This document shows, in pieces, positions 1 to 6,587 of a stretch of 12,441 nucleotides of DNA. Each line of letters begins with the position of its first letter. Within the stretch, counting starts at the first letter, position 1. Below the pieces are notes generated by a model, which was not told the DNA's origin, ran no database searches, and saw only the letters and a program-made list of their open reading frames with translations. Made by a program: the position numbers and the translations under genes. Source of the DNA: Clostridiales bacterium (GTDB taxonomy: Bacteria > Bacillota > Clostridia > Oscillospirales > Butyricicoccaceae); contig JAHZHY010000245.1 of the NCBI GenBank assembly GCA_019420045.1, positions 1-12,441 on the forward strand, read 5' to 3'.

Positions 1-662
1 TACTCGTCCTCTACCCGAATATGCCAACAATAAGGCAGAGGTTCCTGGCACCGCAGCTGGCCGTGGAGGTACTCCCCGTCGATACAGACTTTCAGCTGAA
101 ATACCTGCTGGGTGTCGTTTCTCACCCGGTAATCCAGGTAATTATAGGCAATGGAAGTACCCACCCCAAACGGCACCTGACGGCCGAAATCGGGGAACAG
201 ATCCATGCTGTCATGATGGTGGTGCTCCAGAATGGTCAAGGGACTGTGAAGCACCATGAAATGGATGAGGTTTGTAAACTGGCACATTCCGCCCCCCACG
301 CCCTGGCCTACCTGTCCCTTGCCGATGGTCATGCCCGTCTGATATCCTTTGCGGCGGGTACACCGGCCCACCAGATGCCAAAAGGAAAAGGTCTCCCCGG
401 GATAGATCAGAATTCCATCCACCCGTGGGGCGGCCAGGGTCAGATTCACCTTTTTGTTTTGCTGCAAAGCCATATCCACATCTCCCAACCGGCGGAGGAT
501 GAGGGATTTGTGGTCATAGATCAACTGAGGCAATGGTTCTTTCTGAAATGTTTTGGCAAAGGGGCCCCGGGAAAGATCTTTCATCTTCCGGCGGAGAATC
601 TCCTTCTCCTGGGAGATGCGATAGGCCCAAGGTCCCCACTGGCAAAAGAGCTTTCTGGCCAT
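1..662 (-). CDS. VanW family protein, 3' end cut by window edge
   Basis: About 220 residues are visible, reading leftward from ATG at 662; the end of the gene lies outside the window. Family hallmarks are clear: PGETFSFWHLVG at residues 88-99, KGYQTG at 105-110, the glycine-rich GVGGGMCQFTN at 121-131, HHHHDSMDLFPD at 147-158, and PFGVGTSIAYNYLD at 164-177. These match the VanW domain, named after an accessory gene of the vanB vancomycin-resistance cluster, whose biochemical role is not established. No signal peptide or membrane segment is seen. There are no vanHAX-type genes here, so this is not evidence of glycopeptide resistance. The AGGAGG ribosome binding site overlaps the TAG stop of the upstream amidase gene, so the two are almost certainly co-transcribed and probably translationally coupled. 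Confidence 0.9.
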   Translation of the reverse strand, partial: MARKLFCQWGPWAYRISQEKEILRRKMKDLSRGPFAKTFQKEPLPQLIYDHKSLILRRLGDVDMALQQNKKVNLTLAAPRVDGILIYPGETFSFWHLVGRCTRRKGYQTGMTIGKGQVGQGVGGGMCQFTNLIHFMVLHSPLTILEHHHHDSMDLFPDFGRQVPFGVGTSIAYNYLDYRVRNDTQQVFQLKVCIDGEYLHGQLRCQEPLPYCWHIRVEDE

Positions 663-671
663 AGGCGCCTC

Positions 672-1493
672 CTATTTCAGTTCACGCACCTGATACACAT
701 CCTCCCGGCGGGCGGAAAGCAGCGGCAGCTGCTGGCGCACCTGCTGTACCTGCTCCATGTCCAGCTCCACCACCTGGAAAGTTTCTTCTGCCCCGGCCCG
801 CCACAGCACATCTCCCCAAGGGGAGACGGCAATGGAATTGCCATAGGACACATAGCAGCCCTTTTCATCCCGGGCCGGAGCCACGCCCACGGTGTAGCAC
901 TGGCCGTCCACCGCACGCTGGCGGAAAAGGAGTTCCCAATGAGCCGGGCCTGTGGTCATATTGAAGGCCGCCGGCACCACCAGCACCTGGGCACCTTCCA
1001 GCACCATCAGCCGGGAAAGCTCGGGGAAACGGAAGTCAAAGCAGATACAAAGACCGATCTTTCCCCAAGGGGTGTCAAAGACCGTCACATCATCCCCAGC
1101 GGTGAAGGTGTCCGACTCCTTGAAGCTCTGGCCACCCTTGACATCGATGTCAAACAAATGCATTTTCCGGTGGCGGGCCACCTGGTTTCCCTCCGGATCA
1201 AACACAAAGGAAGTGTTATAGACCTTCCCCTCTTCATCGATCTCCGGGATGGAGCCGCCCACCAGCCACAGCTGGTTGTCCTTTGCCATGTGAGACAAGG
1301 CCTTCCAGCTCCGTTCTCCCACAGGCTCGGCATACGGACGGAAATAATCGTTGGAATAAGGGCCGTTGAAAATTTCCGGGAGCACGGCGATGTCGGCTCC
1401 ATTTTCTTTGCATTTCTTTACGAATTCCGCCGCACGACAAAGGTTTTTGTCCTTGTCCATCCCGGCTCCCATTTGGATCAATCCGATCTTCAT
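672..1493 (-). CDS. Omega-amidase / Nit2-type carbon-nitrogen hydrolase
   Basis: A 273-residue protein of the nitrilase superfamily, full length for the family. The catalytic triad can be placed as Glu40 (VLPEIF), Lys110 (HRKMHLFDID) and Cys151 (CICFDFRFPE). The stretches KMHLFDID, GGSIPE, FNMTTGPAHWELL and RQRAVD closely resemble mammalian NIT2, whose known reaction is hydrolysis of alpha-ketoglutaramate and alpha-ketosuccinamate to 2-oxoglutarate and oxaloacetate plus ammonia. That makes omega-amidase the best call, but other small-amide substrates cannot be excluded, and no partner glutamine transaminase is in the window. The ATG start at 1493 has GGGAGGG about 5 bases ahead. It is third in the leftward asd gene set, 79 bases after the M20 gene, with a hairpin in that gap, and its stop overlaps the binding site of the VanW gene. 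It should be cytoplasmic. Confidence 0.9.
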   Translation of the reverse strand: MKIGLIQMGAGMDKDKNLCRAAEFVKKCKENGADIAVLPEIFNGPYSNDYFRPYAEPVGERSWKALSHMAKDNQLWLVGGSIPEIDEEGKVYNTSFVFDPEGNQVARHRKMHLFDIDVKGGQSFKESDTFTAGDDVTVFDTPWGKIGLCICFDFRFPELSRLMVLEGAQVLVVPAAFNMTTGPAHWELLFRQRAVDGQCYTVGVAPARDEKGCYVSYGNSIAVSPWGDVLWRAGAEETFQVVELDMEQVQQVRQQLPLLSARREDVYQVRELK

Positions 1494-1522
1494 GCTGTCC
1501 CTCCCTTGCCCTTTTGCACCCA

Positions 1523-1547
1523 GCGCCCGGACAATATGCCCGGGCGC
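1523..1547 (-). other. Intercistronic hairpin between M20 and amidase genes
   Basis: GCGCCCGG (1523-1530) and CCGGGCGC (1540-1547) form a perfect 8-bp GC stem with a 9-base loop. No T-run follows on the leftward transcript, so it is unlikely to be an intrinsic terminator. It could stabilise or help process the operon mRNA. Function is inferred only. Confidence 0.55.
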
Positions 1548-1572
1548 CGGAAAACAGGCTTTTCTTCTCTTT

Positions 1573-2790
1573 TTATTTCTTTTTGACGATCACGCCGTCG
1601 CAGACTCCCTCCAGGCCGGTGAGAGCCAGGAGCATCAGCAGAGAATGGGCCGGGCCGGGATAATTGGGATCGGGCCGGTACCATTCCTCCGGATTGTGGC
1701 AGTTGCCGCCGGTGCCACCGTAACCCAGCACAGCAGCAGGAACACCCAGGCTCACCGGCACATTGCAGTCGGTGCTGCCGGCCTCAGAGATGTGCATGGT
1801 CTTGCCCATGGCCTCCATCACCTGGGAGAAGGTCTCTGCCATGATGCCGTCGTGGGGCTGAGAACCAGCCGGACGATCGCCGATCTTCTCAATGATCACA
1901 TTCACATGATCCTCATGCTTCCAGTGATCGGTCTCCTCCTGGGCGGCCTTGCGGGCCATGTCCAGAATGGTGCTTTCCAGCTTCTCCAGCTCCTGAGCGC
2001 TGTTGGAACGGATATCCACCAGCATATGGGTCTCGCAGGGGATGGAGTTGATGGAAGTGCCGCCGGAGACCACGCCCACATTGAAGGTGGTCTTGGGCTC
2101 TTTCAAGCCGTGAAGCTCCGAGATGGCGGCAATAGCCCGGCCCATGGCATGGATGGGATTGGGTTTGCCGAAGGCACCGAAGCTGTGGCCGCCTTCGGCG
2201 GTATAGGTGATCTTATACCGCTTGCTGCCGGTGGCATCCAGCAAAATCTCCTCCACGCCCCAGTGGTCCAGGGACACAAAGGCATCGATGGGCAGAGTGC
2301 GGAACAGTTCCTTGGTGCCCCGCAGATCGCCCAGGCCCTCTTCGCCCACATTGCCGCAGAGCAGCAGATTGGCTTTTGGCTTCAGGCCGGTCTCCTTGAA
2401 GGCCCGGGCCAGGCTGAGCACCTCAGCCAAAGCACGGGTGTCGTCACAGATGCCGGGGCAGTGGTAAACGCCGTCCTTCTCCTTCACTTCCAAAGGCAGA
2501 GTGCGGGGGAAAACGGTATCCAGATGCCCGGCCACCATCACAGTGGGACCTTCCGGATCGGTGCCGGGGATTCTGGCATACACATTGCCCACTTTGTCGA
2601 TGACAGGCTCATAGCCCATTTCCCGCAGACGGCGGGCAAAATCCTCTGTCCGCTCCCCTTCGTCATTGGAGGGGGCCGGGATGGTGACGATCTCCAGCTG
2701 TTCTTTCAGGATATTGGCTGCATCCTGTTTCAGATAATCCAGAGCCTTCTGAACTTTTTCCTCCCCCAGGAGTTCCTGCACATTGTTCAT
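1573..2790 (-). CDS. M20-family metallopeptidase / deacylase
   Basis: A 405-residue di-zinc hydrolase of the M20/M25/M40 type, probably cytoplasmic. Expected ligands are visible in order: His89 and Asp91 in AGHLDT, the bridging Asp116 in PGICDDTRA, the general base Glu150 and ligand Glu151 in VGEEGLG, Asp175 in SLDHWG, and His365 in GGNCHNPEEW. The segment GGHSFGAFGKPNPIHAMGR (200-218) lies in the lid/dimerisation region of the fold. The family includes aminotripeptidases, carboxypeptidases and N-acyl amino-acid deacylases; the substrate cannot be assigned from sequence alone. The start at 2790 was chosen over a longer frame because AGAGGAG lies about 8 bases ahead of it and the extra ten residues look unlike a protein start. 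It follows asd by 84 bases with no terminator, so it is probably in the same transcript. Confidence 0.88.
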   Translation of the reverse strand: MNNVQELLGEEKVQKALDYLKQDAANILKEQLEIVTIPAPSNDEGERTEDFARRLREMGYEPVIDKVGNVYARIPGTDPEGPTVMVAGHLDTVFPRTLPLEVKEKDGVYHCPGICDDTRALAEVLSLARAFKETGLKPKANLLLCGNVGEEGLGDLRGTKELFRTLPIDAFVSLDHWGVEEILLDATGSKRYKITYTAEGGHSFGAFGKPNPIHAMGRAIAAISELHGLKEPKTTFNVGVVSGGTSINSIPCETHMLVDIRSNSAQELEKLESTILDMARKAAQEETDHWKHEDHVNVIIEKIGDRPAGSQPHDGIMAETFSQVMEAMGKTMHISEAGSTDCNVPVSLGVPAAVLGYGGTGGNCHNPEEWYRPDPNYPGPAHSLLMLLALTGLEGVCDGVIVKKK

Positions 2791-2874
2791 GTTTCTTTCT
2801 CCTCTTTCCATAGTCTGCACAGCCCACCGTGAGGCAGGCTGTTTCTCCCTTGACGCAGTTTTGATATTTTCCTT

Positions 2875-3951
2875 TTAGATGTAGTTCTGGGCACACAGCA
2901 GCTCGGCCAGCAGCACAGCGCCGCCCGCTGCACCCCGCAGGGTGTTGTGGGACAGACAGACAAACTTATAGTCATATTGGCAGTCGGGGCGCAGACGGCC
3001 TACCGAAACCGCCATGCCATTCTCCAGCTGCCGGTCCAGACGGGGCTGGGGACGATCAGGCTCTGTGAAATAGTGGATAAACTGCTTGGGAGCCGAGGGC
3101 AGTTCCAGCCGCTGGGGCTCACCGGCAAAGTTCTTCCAATCCTCCAGAATCTGCTCCATGGTGGGCTTATTCTCAAAACGGACGAACACCGCGGCCAGAT
3201 GGCCATCGGACACCGGCACCCGGATGCACTGGGAAGTGATGGAGGGAGAGGCGGCGTTGACGATTTTGTCTCCATCCACCTTGCCCCAGATCTTCAAAGG
3301 CTCCTGTTCGCTTTTTTCCTCTTCCCCGCCGATGTAGGGGTTCACATTGTCCAGCATTTCCGGCCAGGTCTCAAAGGTCTTGCCGGCGCCGGAAATGGCC
3401 TGATAGGTGCAGGCCAGCACATCCTTCACCCCATACTTCATCAGGGGATGGATGGCAGGCACATAGCTTTGCAGGGAGCAGTTGGATTTCACCGCCACAA
3501 AGCCCCGCTGGGTACCCAGACGGCGGCGCTGGGCGTGGATGATCTCGGTATGCTCCGGATTGATCTCCGGGATGACCATGGGCACATCCGGTGTGCCCCG
3601 GTGTGCGCTGTTGTTGGACACCACCGGCACTTCGGCTTTGGCATAGGCTTCTTCCAGCGCCCGGATCTCTTCCTTCTTCATGTCCACCGCACAGAAGACG
3701 AAATCCACTTCCGCCTTCATTCCTTCCACATCCTGTGCGTCCTTCACGATAATATCCCGCATATTGGCAGGCACGGGGGTATCCATAAACCACCGGCCTT
3801 CCACTGCCTGGGCATAGGTCTTTCCCGCGCTGCGGCCAGAGGCGGCAATGGCGGTCACATGGAACCAAGGATGATTTTCCAGCAGCGTGGCAAAGCGCTG
3901 GCCCACCATGCCGGTGCCGCCCACGATACCCACCCGATAGCTTTTGTTCAC
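2875..3951 (-). CDS. asd: Aspartate-semialdehyde dehydrogenase, archaeal/fungal type
   Basis: A 358-residue enzyme that reduces aspartyl-phosphate to aspartate semialdehyde with NADPH, the branch point to lysine/diaminopimelate, threonine and methionine. Visible features are the dinucleotide-binding loop GIVGGTGMVGQRF (8-20), the catalytic cysteine Cys158 in VKSNCSLQSYVPAIHPL, AISGAGK (185-191), the acid/base His251 in RVPVSDGHLA, and a C-terminal NTLRGAAGGAVLLAELL. The SNCS/ISGAGK/RGAAGG pattern is that of the archaeal and fungal class, not the classical Escherichia coli class. The start is GTG at 3951, with AGGAG about 10 bases ahead; the protein begins with VGIVGGTG at the usual place. It is first in the leftward set asd, M20, amidase, VanW and has its own promoter at 4070-4098. 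Confidence 0.96.
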   Translation of the reverse strand: MNKSYRVGIVGGTGMVGQRFATLLENHPWFHVTAIAASGRSAGKTYAQAVEGRWFMDTPVPANMRDIIVKDAQDVEGMKAEVDFVFCAVDMKKEEIRALEEAYAKAEVPVVSNNSAHRGTPDVPMVIPEINPEHTEIIHAQRRRLGTQRGFVAVKSNCSLQSYVPAIHPLMKYGVKDVLACTYQAISGAGKTFETWPEMLDNVNPYIGGEEEKSEQEPLKIWGKVDGDKIVNAASPSITSQCIRVPVSDGHLAAVFVRFENKPTMEQILEDWKNFAGEPQRLELPSAPKQFIHYFTEPDRPQPRLDRQLENGMAVSVGRLRPDCQYDYKFVCLSHNTLRGAAGGAVLLAELLCAQNYI

Positions 3952-4063
3952 AGTCGATCCACTCCTTTATTGCATCTTGGCTAAATGCTCATGCTTCACA
4001 TACTATATGCGTCCTCCCCGGGACGCGGCCCCTTTCCTGGGGGATTTTTTCCTTCTTCTTTCT
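3952..4063 (-). promoter_or_regulatory. Structured 5' leader of asd
   Basis: From the predicted start near 4063, the asd mRNA would carry about 112 untranslated bases. It can form a perfect 6-bp stem GCGTCC/GGACGC with loop CGGGGA (4009-4026). A CCCC/GGGG stem (4029-4032 with 4039-4042) lies just before it. The loop GGGGA could also pair with the upstream TCCCC, giving a pseudoknot or alternative fold. It is too short for a lysine riboswitch, and I see no T-box consensus. A regulatory role is inferred only. Confidence 0.4.
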
Positions 4064-4069
4064 CGTTTC

Positions 4070-4098
4070 AGTATAGCATAGCACCCCCTTGCTTTCAA
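4070..4098 (-). promoter_or_regulatory. Sigma-A promoter of asd
   Basis: Leftward TTGAAA (4093-4098), a 17-base spacer, and TATACT (4070-4075) are a near-consensus housekeeping promoter. Transcription would start near 4063. It is back to back with the rightward exporter promoter at 4241-4269. Confidence 0.75.
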
Positions 4099-4240
4099 GC
4101 GCCGCAGGGTTTTGCTTTTTATCCCGGAATTTCGACAAAAAATTTGGAGTTTACCCTTTTTGCTCCCAAACTTTTTTATTCTTAGTGAAAATATATGAAA
4201 TATTTTTATACTCTTCCCGCTTTTTCCCACATCTGCAATC

Positions 4241-4269
4241 TTTTCATTCCGAAAGCCATACAGTATAAT
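4241..4269 (+). promoter_or_regulatory. Promoter of the thrE-like pair
   Basis: TTTTCA (4241-4246), a 17-base spacer, and a perfect TATAAT (4264-4269) precede the exporter genes by 65 bases. The -35 box matches only in part. The 4100-4240 stretch between the divergent promoters is AT-rich and holds a weak inverted repeat (TTTGGAG / CTCCCAAA, about 4144-4171) that could be an operator or nothing. Confidence 0.6.
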
Positions 4270-4334
4270 ATTTGCAGTTGGAAACACCGGGGCGAAGGAA
4301 GCCTTCACACCCGGTTTTTGGGAGGAAGAAGCCT

Positions 4335-5105
4335 ATGGATCAGCACATCGATCATCAAGAGCTTTTGGACATCGCAACCCGGGTGGGAGTTTCCCTCCTG
4401 CAAAATGGAGCGGAGATCTACCGGGTGGAAGATTCCATCCAGCGGATTGTGGCGACCTATGGAGTCAAAGAGGTGGATGTTTTCGCCGTTCCCACCACCA
4501 TCATCGTCACCATCAATCCTCCCGGAGGCAAAACGCTCACCAAAACCAAGCGAATTTACAGCCGCTCCACCGACCTGGACCGGATCTACCGGCTCAATGA
4601 CCTGTCTTTTGACATTGTGGAAGAAAAACCCACCTTTGAAGAGATCGAGCGTCGGCTGAAAGCCATTGCATCCCAGCCAGTCTATCCTCTGCCCGTCCAG
4701 GTTTTCGCCTGCGCCCTGGCTGCCTTCGGCTTCACTCTGTTTTTCGGCGGCAATCTGATGGACGCCATTTGCTCCCTCACTCTGGGTGCGGCCATCCGGC
4801 TCATCGGCTACGGCATGGATCTGTTCCACACCAACGGCTTTTTTATCAACACCATCTCCAGCGCTATCACCGCTTTTCTGGCGGTGTTCTGGGTGGAAAT
4901 CGGCGTGGCCTATCACATCGACAAGATGGTCATCGGCGCCATTATGAACCTGGTTCCCGGCGTTGCCATCACCAACTCCATGCGGGATATTATCGCCGGC
5001 GATCTGCTGGCCGGTCAGGCCAAACTGGTGGAGGCCCTTTTCATCGCCACCGCCATTGCTCTTGGCGCCGGTATGGTGCTCTCCCTCCATCGGCTGTTTT
5101 TCTAA
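4335..5105 (+). CDS. Threonine/serine exporter, ThrE N-terminal half
   Basis: A 256-residue membrane protein of the ThrE (DUF1212) family, which exports threonine and serine using the membrane potential. A soluble N-terminal part (about 1-115) carries the family signature GAEIYRVEDSIQRI (25-38) and TIIVTINPPGGKT. Hydrophobic segments follow at about 121-140, 143-160, 170-192, 198-215 and 232-252. The signature NLVPGVAITNSMRDIIAGDL (205-224) is typical of ThrE. ThrE of Corynebacterium is one longer polypeptide; here the C-terminal domain is the next gene, a common split arrangement. The start is ATG at 4335, with GGAGG at 4321-4325; an upstream extension in frame has no binding site. The stop is 21 bases ahead of the partner gene. 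Substrate is inferred from the family. Confidence 0.9.
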   Translation: MDQHIDHQELLDIATRVGVSLLQNGAEIYRVEDSIQRIVATYGVKEVDVFAVPTTIIVTINPPGGKTLTKTKRIYSRSTDLDRIYRLNDLSFDIVEEKPTFEEIERRLKAIASQPVYPLPVQVFACALAAFGFTLFFGGNLMDAICSLTLGAAIRLIGYGMDLFHTNGFFINTISSAITAFLAVFWVEIGVAYHIDKMVIGAIMNLVPGVAITNSMRDIIAGDLLAGQAKLVEALFIATAIALGAGMVLSLHRLFF

Positions 5106-5126
5106 CAAAGAGAAAGGAGCCTTCTT

Positions 5127-5597
5127 ATGCCCATTTATGAAATATTGCTGGCTTTCCTTTATGCCTATGTGGCCTGTCTGGCTTTTACCCTGATTTACAA
5201 TATGCGGGGCAAATTCATTTTCCTGGCCCCTCTGGGTGGGTCCATTTGCTGGATCGCCTATAACCTTCTGAATTTCACCGGCAACGATATTTTGCAAAAC
5301 TTTGTGGCCACCATGGCGGTGGCCCTCTATTCTGAGATTCTGGCCCGCATTTACAAAGCTCCGGTGACCATGTTCCTCATCGTGGGCATTCTTCCGCTGG
5401 TCCCCGGCGCTGGTATCTACTACACCATGGAATATTGTGTGTCGGGCAATCAGATCGCTTTCGGCCAGTCTCTGGTGCACACTCTGGCCGTGGCCGGTGC
5501 TCTGGCCCTGGGCATTGTGCTCATTTCCTCTCTCTTCCGCTTCTGTATGCTGTTCTGGTACCACCGGAAAAAGAAAAAACACTGCAAAAAAGCCTGA
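5127..5597 (+). CDS. Threonine/serine exporter, ThrE C-terminal half (DUF3815)
   Basis: A 156-residue, almost wholly hydrophobic protein with four or more likely membrane helices and a basic tail (HRKKKKHCKKA). The segments PLGGSICWIAYNLL (about 34-47), ILPLVPGAGIYYTMEYCVSGN (about 88-108) and the preceding helix match the small second subunit of split ThrE exporters. It should form the complete transporter with the gene before it: the gap is 21 bases, with AAAGGAG ahead of ATG at 5127. The transcript ends at the terminator 5602-5635 just after the stop. Its position divergent to asd fits a role in managing aspartate-family amino acids, but this link is inferred. Confidence 0.88.
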   Translation: MPIYEILLAFLYAYVACLAFTLIYNMRGKFIFLAPLGGSICWIAYNLLNFTGNDILQNFVATMAVALYSEILARIYKAPVTMFLIVGILPLVPGAGIYYTMEYCVSGNQIAFGQSLVHTLAVAGALALGIVLISSLFRFCMLFWYHRKKKKHCKKA

Positions 5598-5601
5598 CAG
5601 C

Positions 5602-5635
5602 AAAGCCGTCTTCCCAAATGGAAGGCGGCTTTTTT
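5602..5635 (+). terminator. Rho-independent terminator after thrE-like pair
   Basis: A 13-bp stem (5602-5614 with 5620-5632, one G-U pair) with loop CAAAT runs straight into a T-run ending at 5635. It begins 5 bases after the stop codon. Confidence 0.92.
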
Positions 5636-5637
5636 GC

Positions 5638-5664
5638 ACCCTTCCCCCTTTTCCACATAGAATA
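5638..5664 (+). promoter_or_regulatory. Candidate sporulation (sigma-K-like) promoter
   Basis: AC (5638-5639), exactly 16 bases, then CATAGAATA (5656-5664) fits the Bacillus sigma-K pattern AC-N16-CATAnnnTA. The -10 box also resembles sigma-E. I see no good sigma-A promoter between the preceding terminator and the gene at 5687. The match is to a short, degenerate motif, so it rests partly on the sporulation function of the two genes downstream. Confidence 0.45.
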
Positions 5665-5686
5665 AAGAGAAAAGGAGGAATGAACA

Positions 5687-6127
5687 GTGGCCTATTCGGA
5701 CAGGGAGCTTTTGGCACGATTGGTCCAGTGCGAAGCAGGCGGCGAAGGGGAAAACGGCATGAAAGCGGTGGCTTCGGTGGTGATGAACCGGGTCCACGCT
5801 CCCGGCGGAGAATATGCCCGGGTAGGCCAGGGCAGCCTGCGGAACATTATTTTTCAGCCCGGCCAGTTCGTCTGTGCCTCTGAAACGGAAAAGGGCCAAT
5901 ACAACTCCCAAAACATCTACAATATGCGCCCGGAGGCCATTCATTATGAGATCGCCGACTGGGCCATGGCGGGCAACCGTCTCTCCCCATTGGGTCAGGC
6001 GCTGTGGTTCTATAATCCCTATTCCCCGCTCTGCCGGGAGAACTTCCCCAGCGAAGTGGGAATTTTCACCCATCGCATCGGCGACCACTGTTTCTATGAC
6101 CCGCTGGACGCCTATTTTCAAACATAA
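5687..6127 (+). CDS. CwlJ/SleB-type cell wall (spore cortex) hydrolase
   Basis: A 146-residue protein consisting almost only of the Hydrolase_2 domain (SleB/CwlJ family). Key features are LLARLVQCEAGGEGENGMKA, with the likely catalytic Glu16, VVMNRV (31-36), and FYNPYSP near 109-115. Like CwlJ, and unlike SleB, it has no signal peptide and no peptidoglycan-binding repeat, which suggests production in the mother cell and deposition in the spore coat to degrade cortex on germination. The start is GTG at 5687, with AGGAGG at 5673-5678. It is followed 26 bases later by a GerQ-like gene; in Bacillus, CwlJ depends on GerQ, which supports the CwlJ-like reading. Direct evidence for cortex specificity cannot be read from sequence. 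Confidence 0.88.
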   Translation: MAYSDRELLARLVQCEAGGEGENGMKAVASVVMNRVHAPGGEYARVGQGSLRNIIFQPGQFVCASETEKGQYNSQNIYNMRPEAIHYEIADWAMAGNRLSPLGQALWFYNPYSPLCRENFPSEVGIFTHRIGDHCFYDPLDAYFQT

Positions 6128-6153
6128 CAACGGAAACACGGGAGGTACTTACT

Positions 6154-6534
6154 ATGTTTTATGACACATCCTATGGCGGTAACACTACCCAAGGGCTGCA
6201 CATGGGCCCGGACGAACCGATGAATCAGGTACTGGACCCTCAGTCCAATGCCGATGTAACCCGAGGCTCCATGCTTCAGGATCTGGCCGACAACCTGGGC
6301 TATTATGTGGAGATCGACTTTCTCATCGGCACCCAGAACATCGTCACCCGCGGCGGCATCCTTTATGCCGTAGGCAACAACTATGTGACATTGTATCAGG
6401 ATCTGGAGGACCGGTATGTGGTGTGCGATCTCTATTCCATCAAGTTCGTCACCTTTTATAATACCCGCTCCACCCCCCGCGGCCGCGGCACCATCAACGC
6501 CCCGGCTGGCAATGCCGGCTCCCGCTCCATGTAA
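6154..6534 (+). CDS. GerQ-like spore coat protein
   Basis: A 126-residue protein with a polar, Gly/Asn/Met-rich N-terminus, a folded core (about 40-105) and a low-complexity Arg/Gly/Ala tail. The core pattern, GSMLQDLADNLGYYVEIDF then ILYAVGNNYVTL then YVVCDLYSIKFVTFYN, resembles the C-terminal domain of Bacillus GerQ (YwdL), a coat protein cross-linked by transglutaminase and needed for CwlJ function. The resemblance is recalled, not computed, and the N-terminus is shorter in repeats than in Bacillus. ATG at 6154 has GGAGG at 6141-6145. The 26-base spacing from the CwlJ-like gene and a shared terminator make the two a dedicated germination unit. Confidence 0.75.
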   Translation: MFYDTSYGGNTTQGLHMGPDEPMNQVLDPQSNADVTRGSMLQDLADNLGYYVEIDFLIGTQNIVTRGGILYAVGNNYVTLYQDLEDRYVVCDLYSIKFVTFYNTRSTPRGRGTINAPAGNAGSRSM

Positions 6535-6543
6535 CAGACTGCA

Positions 6544-6579
6544 AGCAAAAAGCCGTCCCTTTGGGGACGGCTTTTTGCT
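6544..6579. terminator. Bidirectional terminator
   Basis: A perfect 16-bp inverted repeat (6544-6559 with 6564-6579) with a 4-base loop. Each arm carries a run of five A or T, so it gives a stem plus T-run in both directions. It lies 9 bases after the gerQ-like stop and 8 bases after the stop of the leftward solute-binding gene, so it serves both convergent genes. Confidence 0.93.
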
Positions 6580-6587
6580 GTAATCCT

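Noticed and set aside
1..662. Vancomycin resistance locus, from the VanW protein
   Set aside because: VanW-domain proteins are widespread in Clostridia outside resistance clusters, and no ligase, dehydrogenase, dipeptidase or VanR/VanS genes are present.
21..2832. Long plus-strand frames (over 480 codons) opposite the amidase, M20 and asd genes
   Set aside because: They lie antisense to genes with clear family motifs, lack ribosome binding sites, and their His/Gln/Gly-rich translations are typical of the reverse of GC-rich coding DNA.
4009..4042. Leader hairpins as an intrinsic terminator of a rightward transcript
   Set aside because: A T-run follows the CCTGGGGG arm on the plus strand, but no rightward gene precedes it; the segment lies in the leftward asd leader.
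4305..5717. 470-codon minus-strand frame
   Set aside because: It is antisense to the two exporter genes, spans their terminator, and has a low-complexity His/Gly-rich translation without recognisable motifs.
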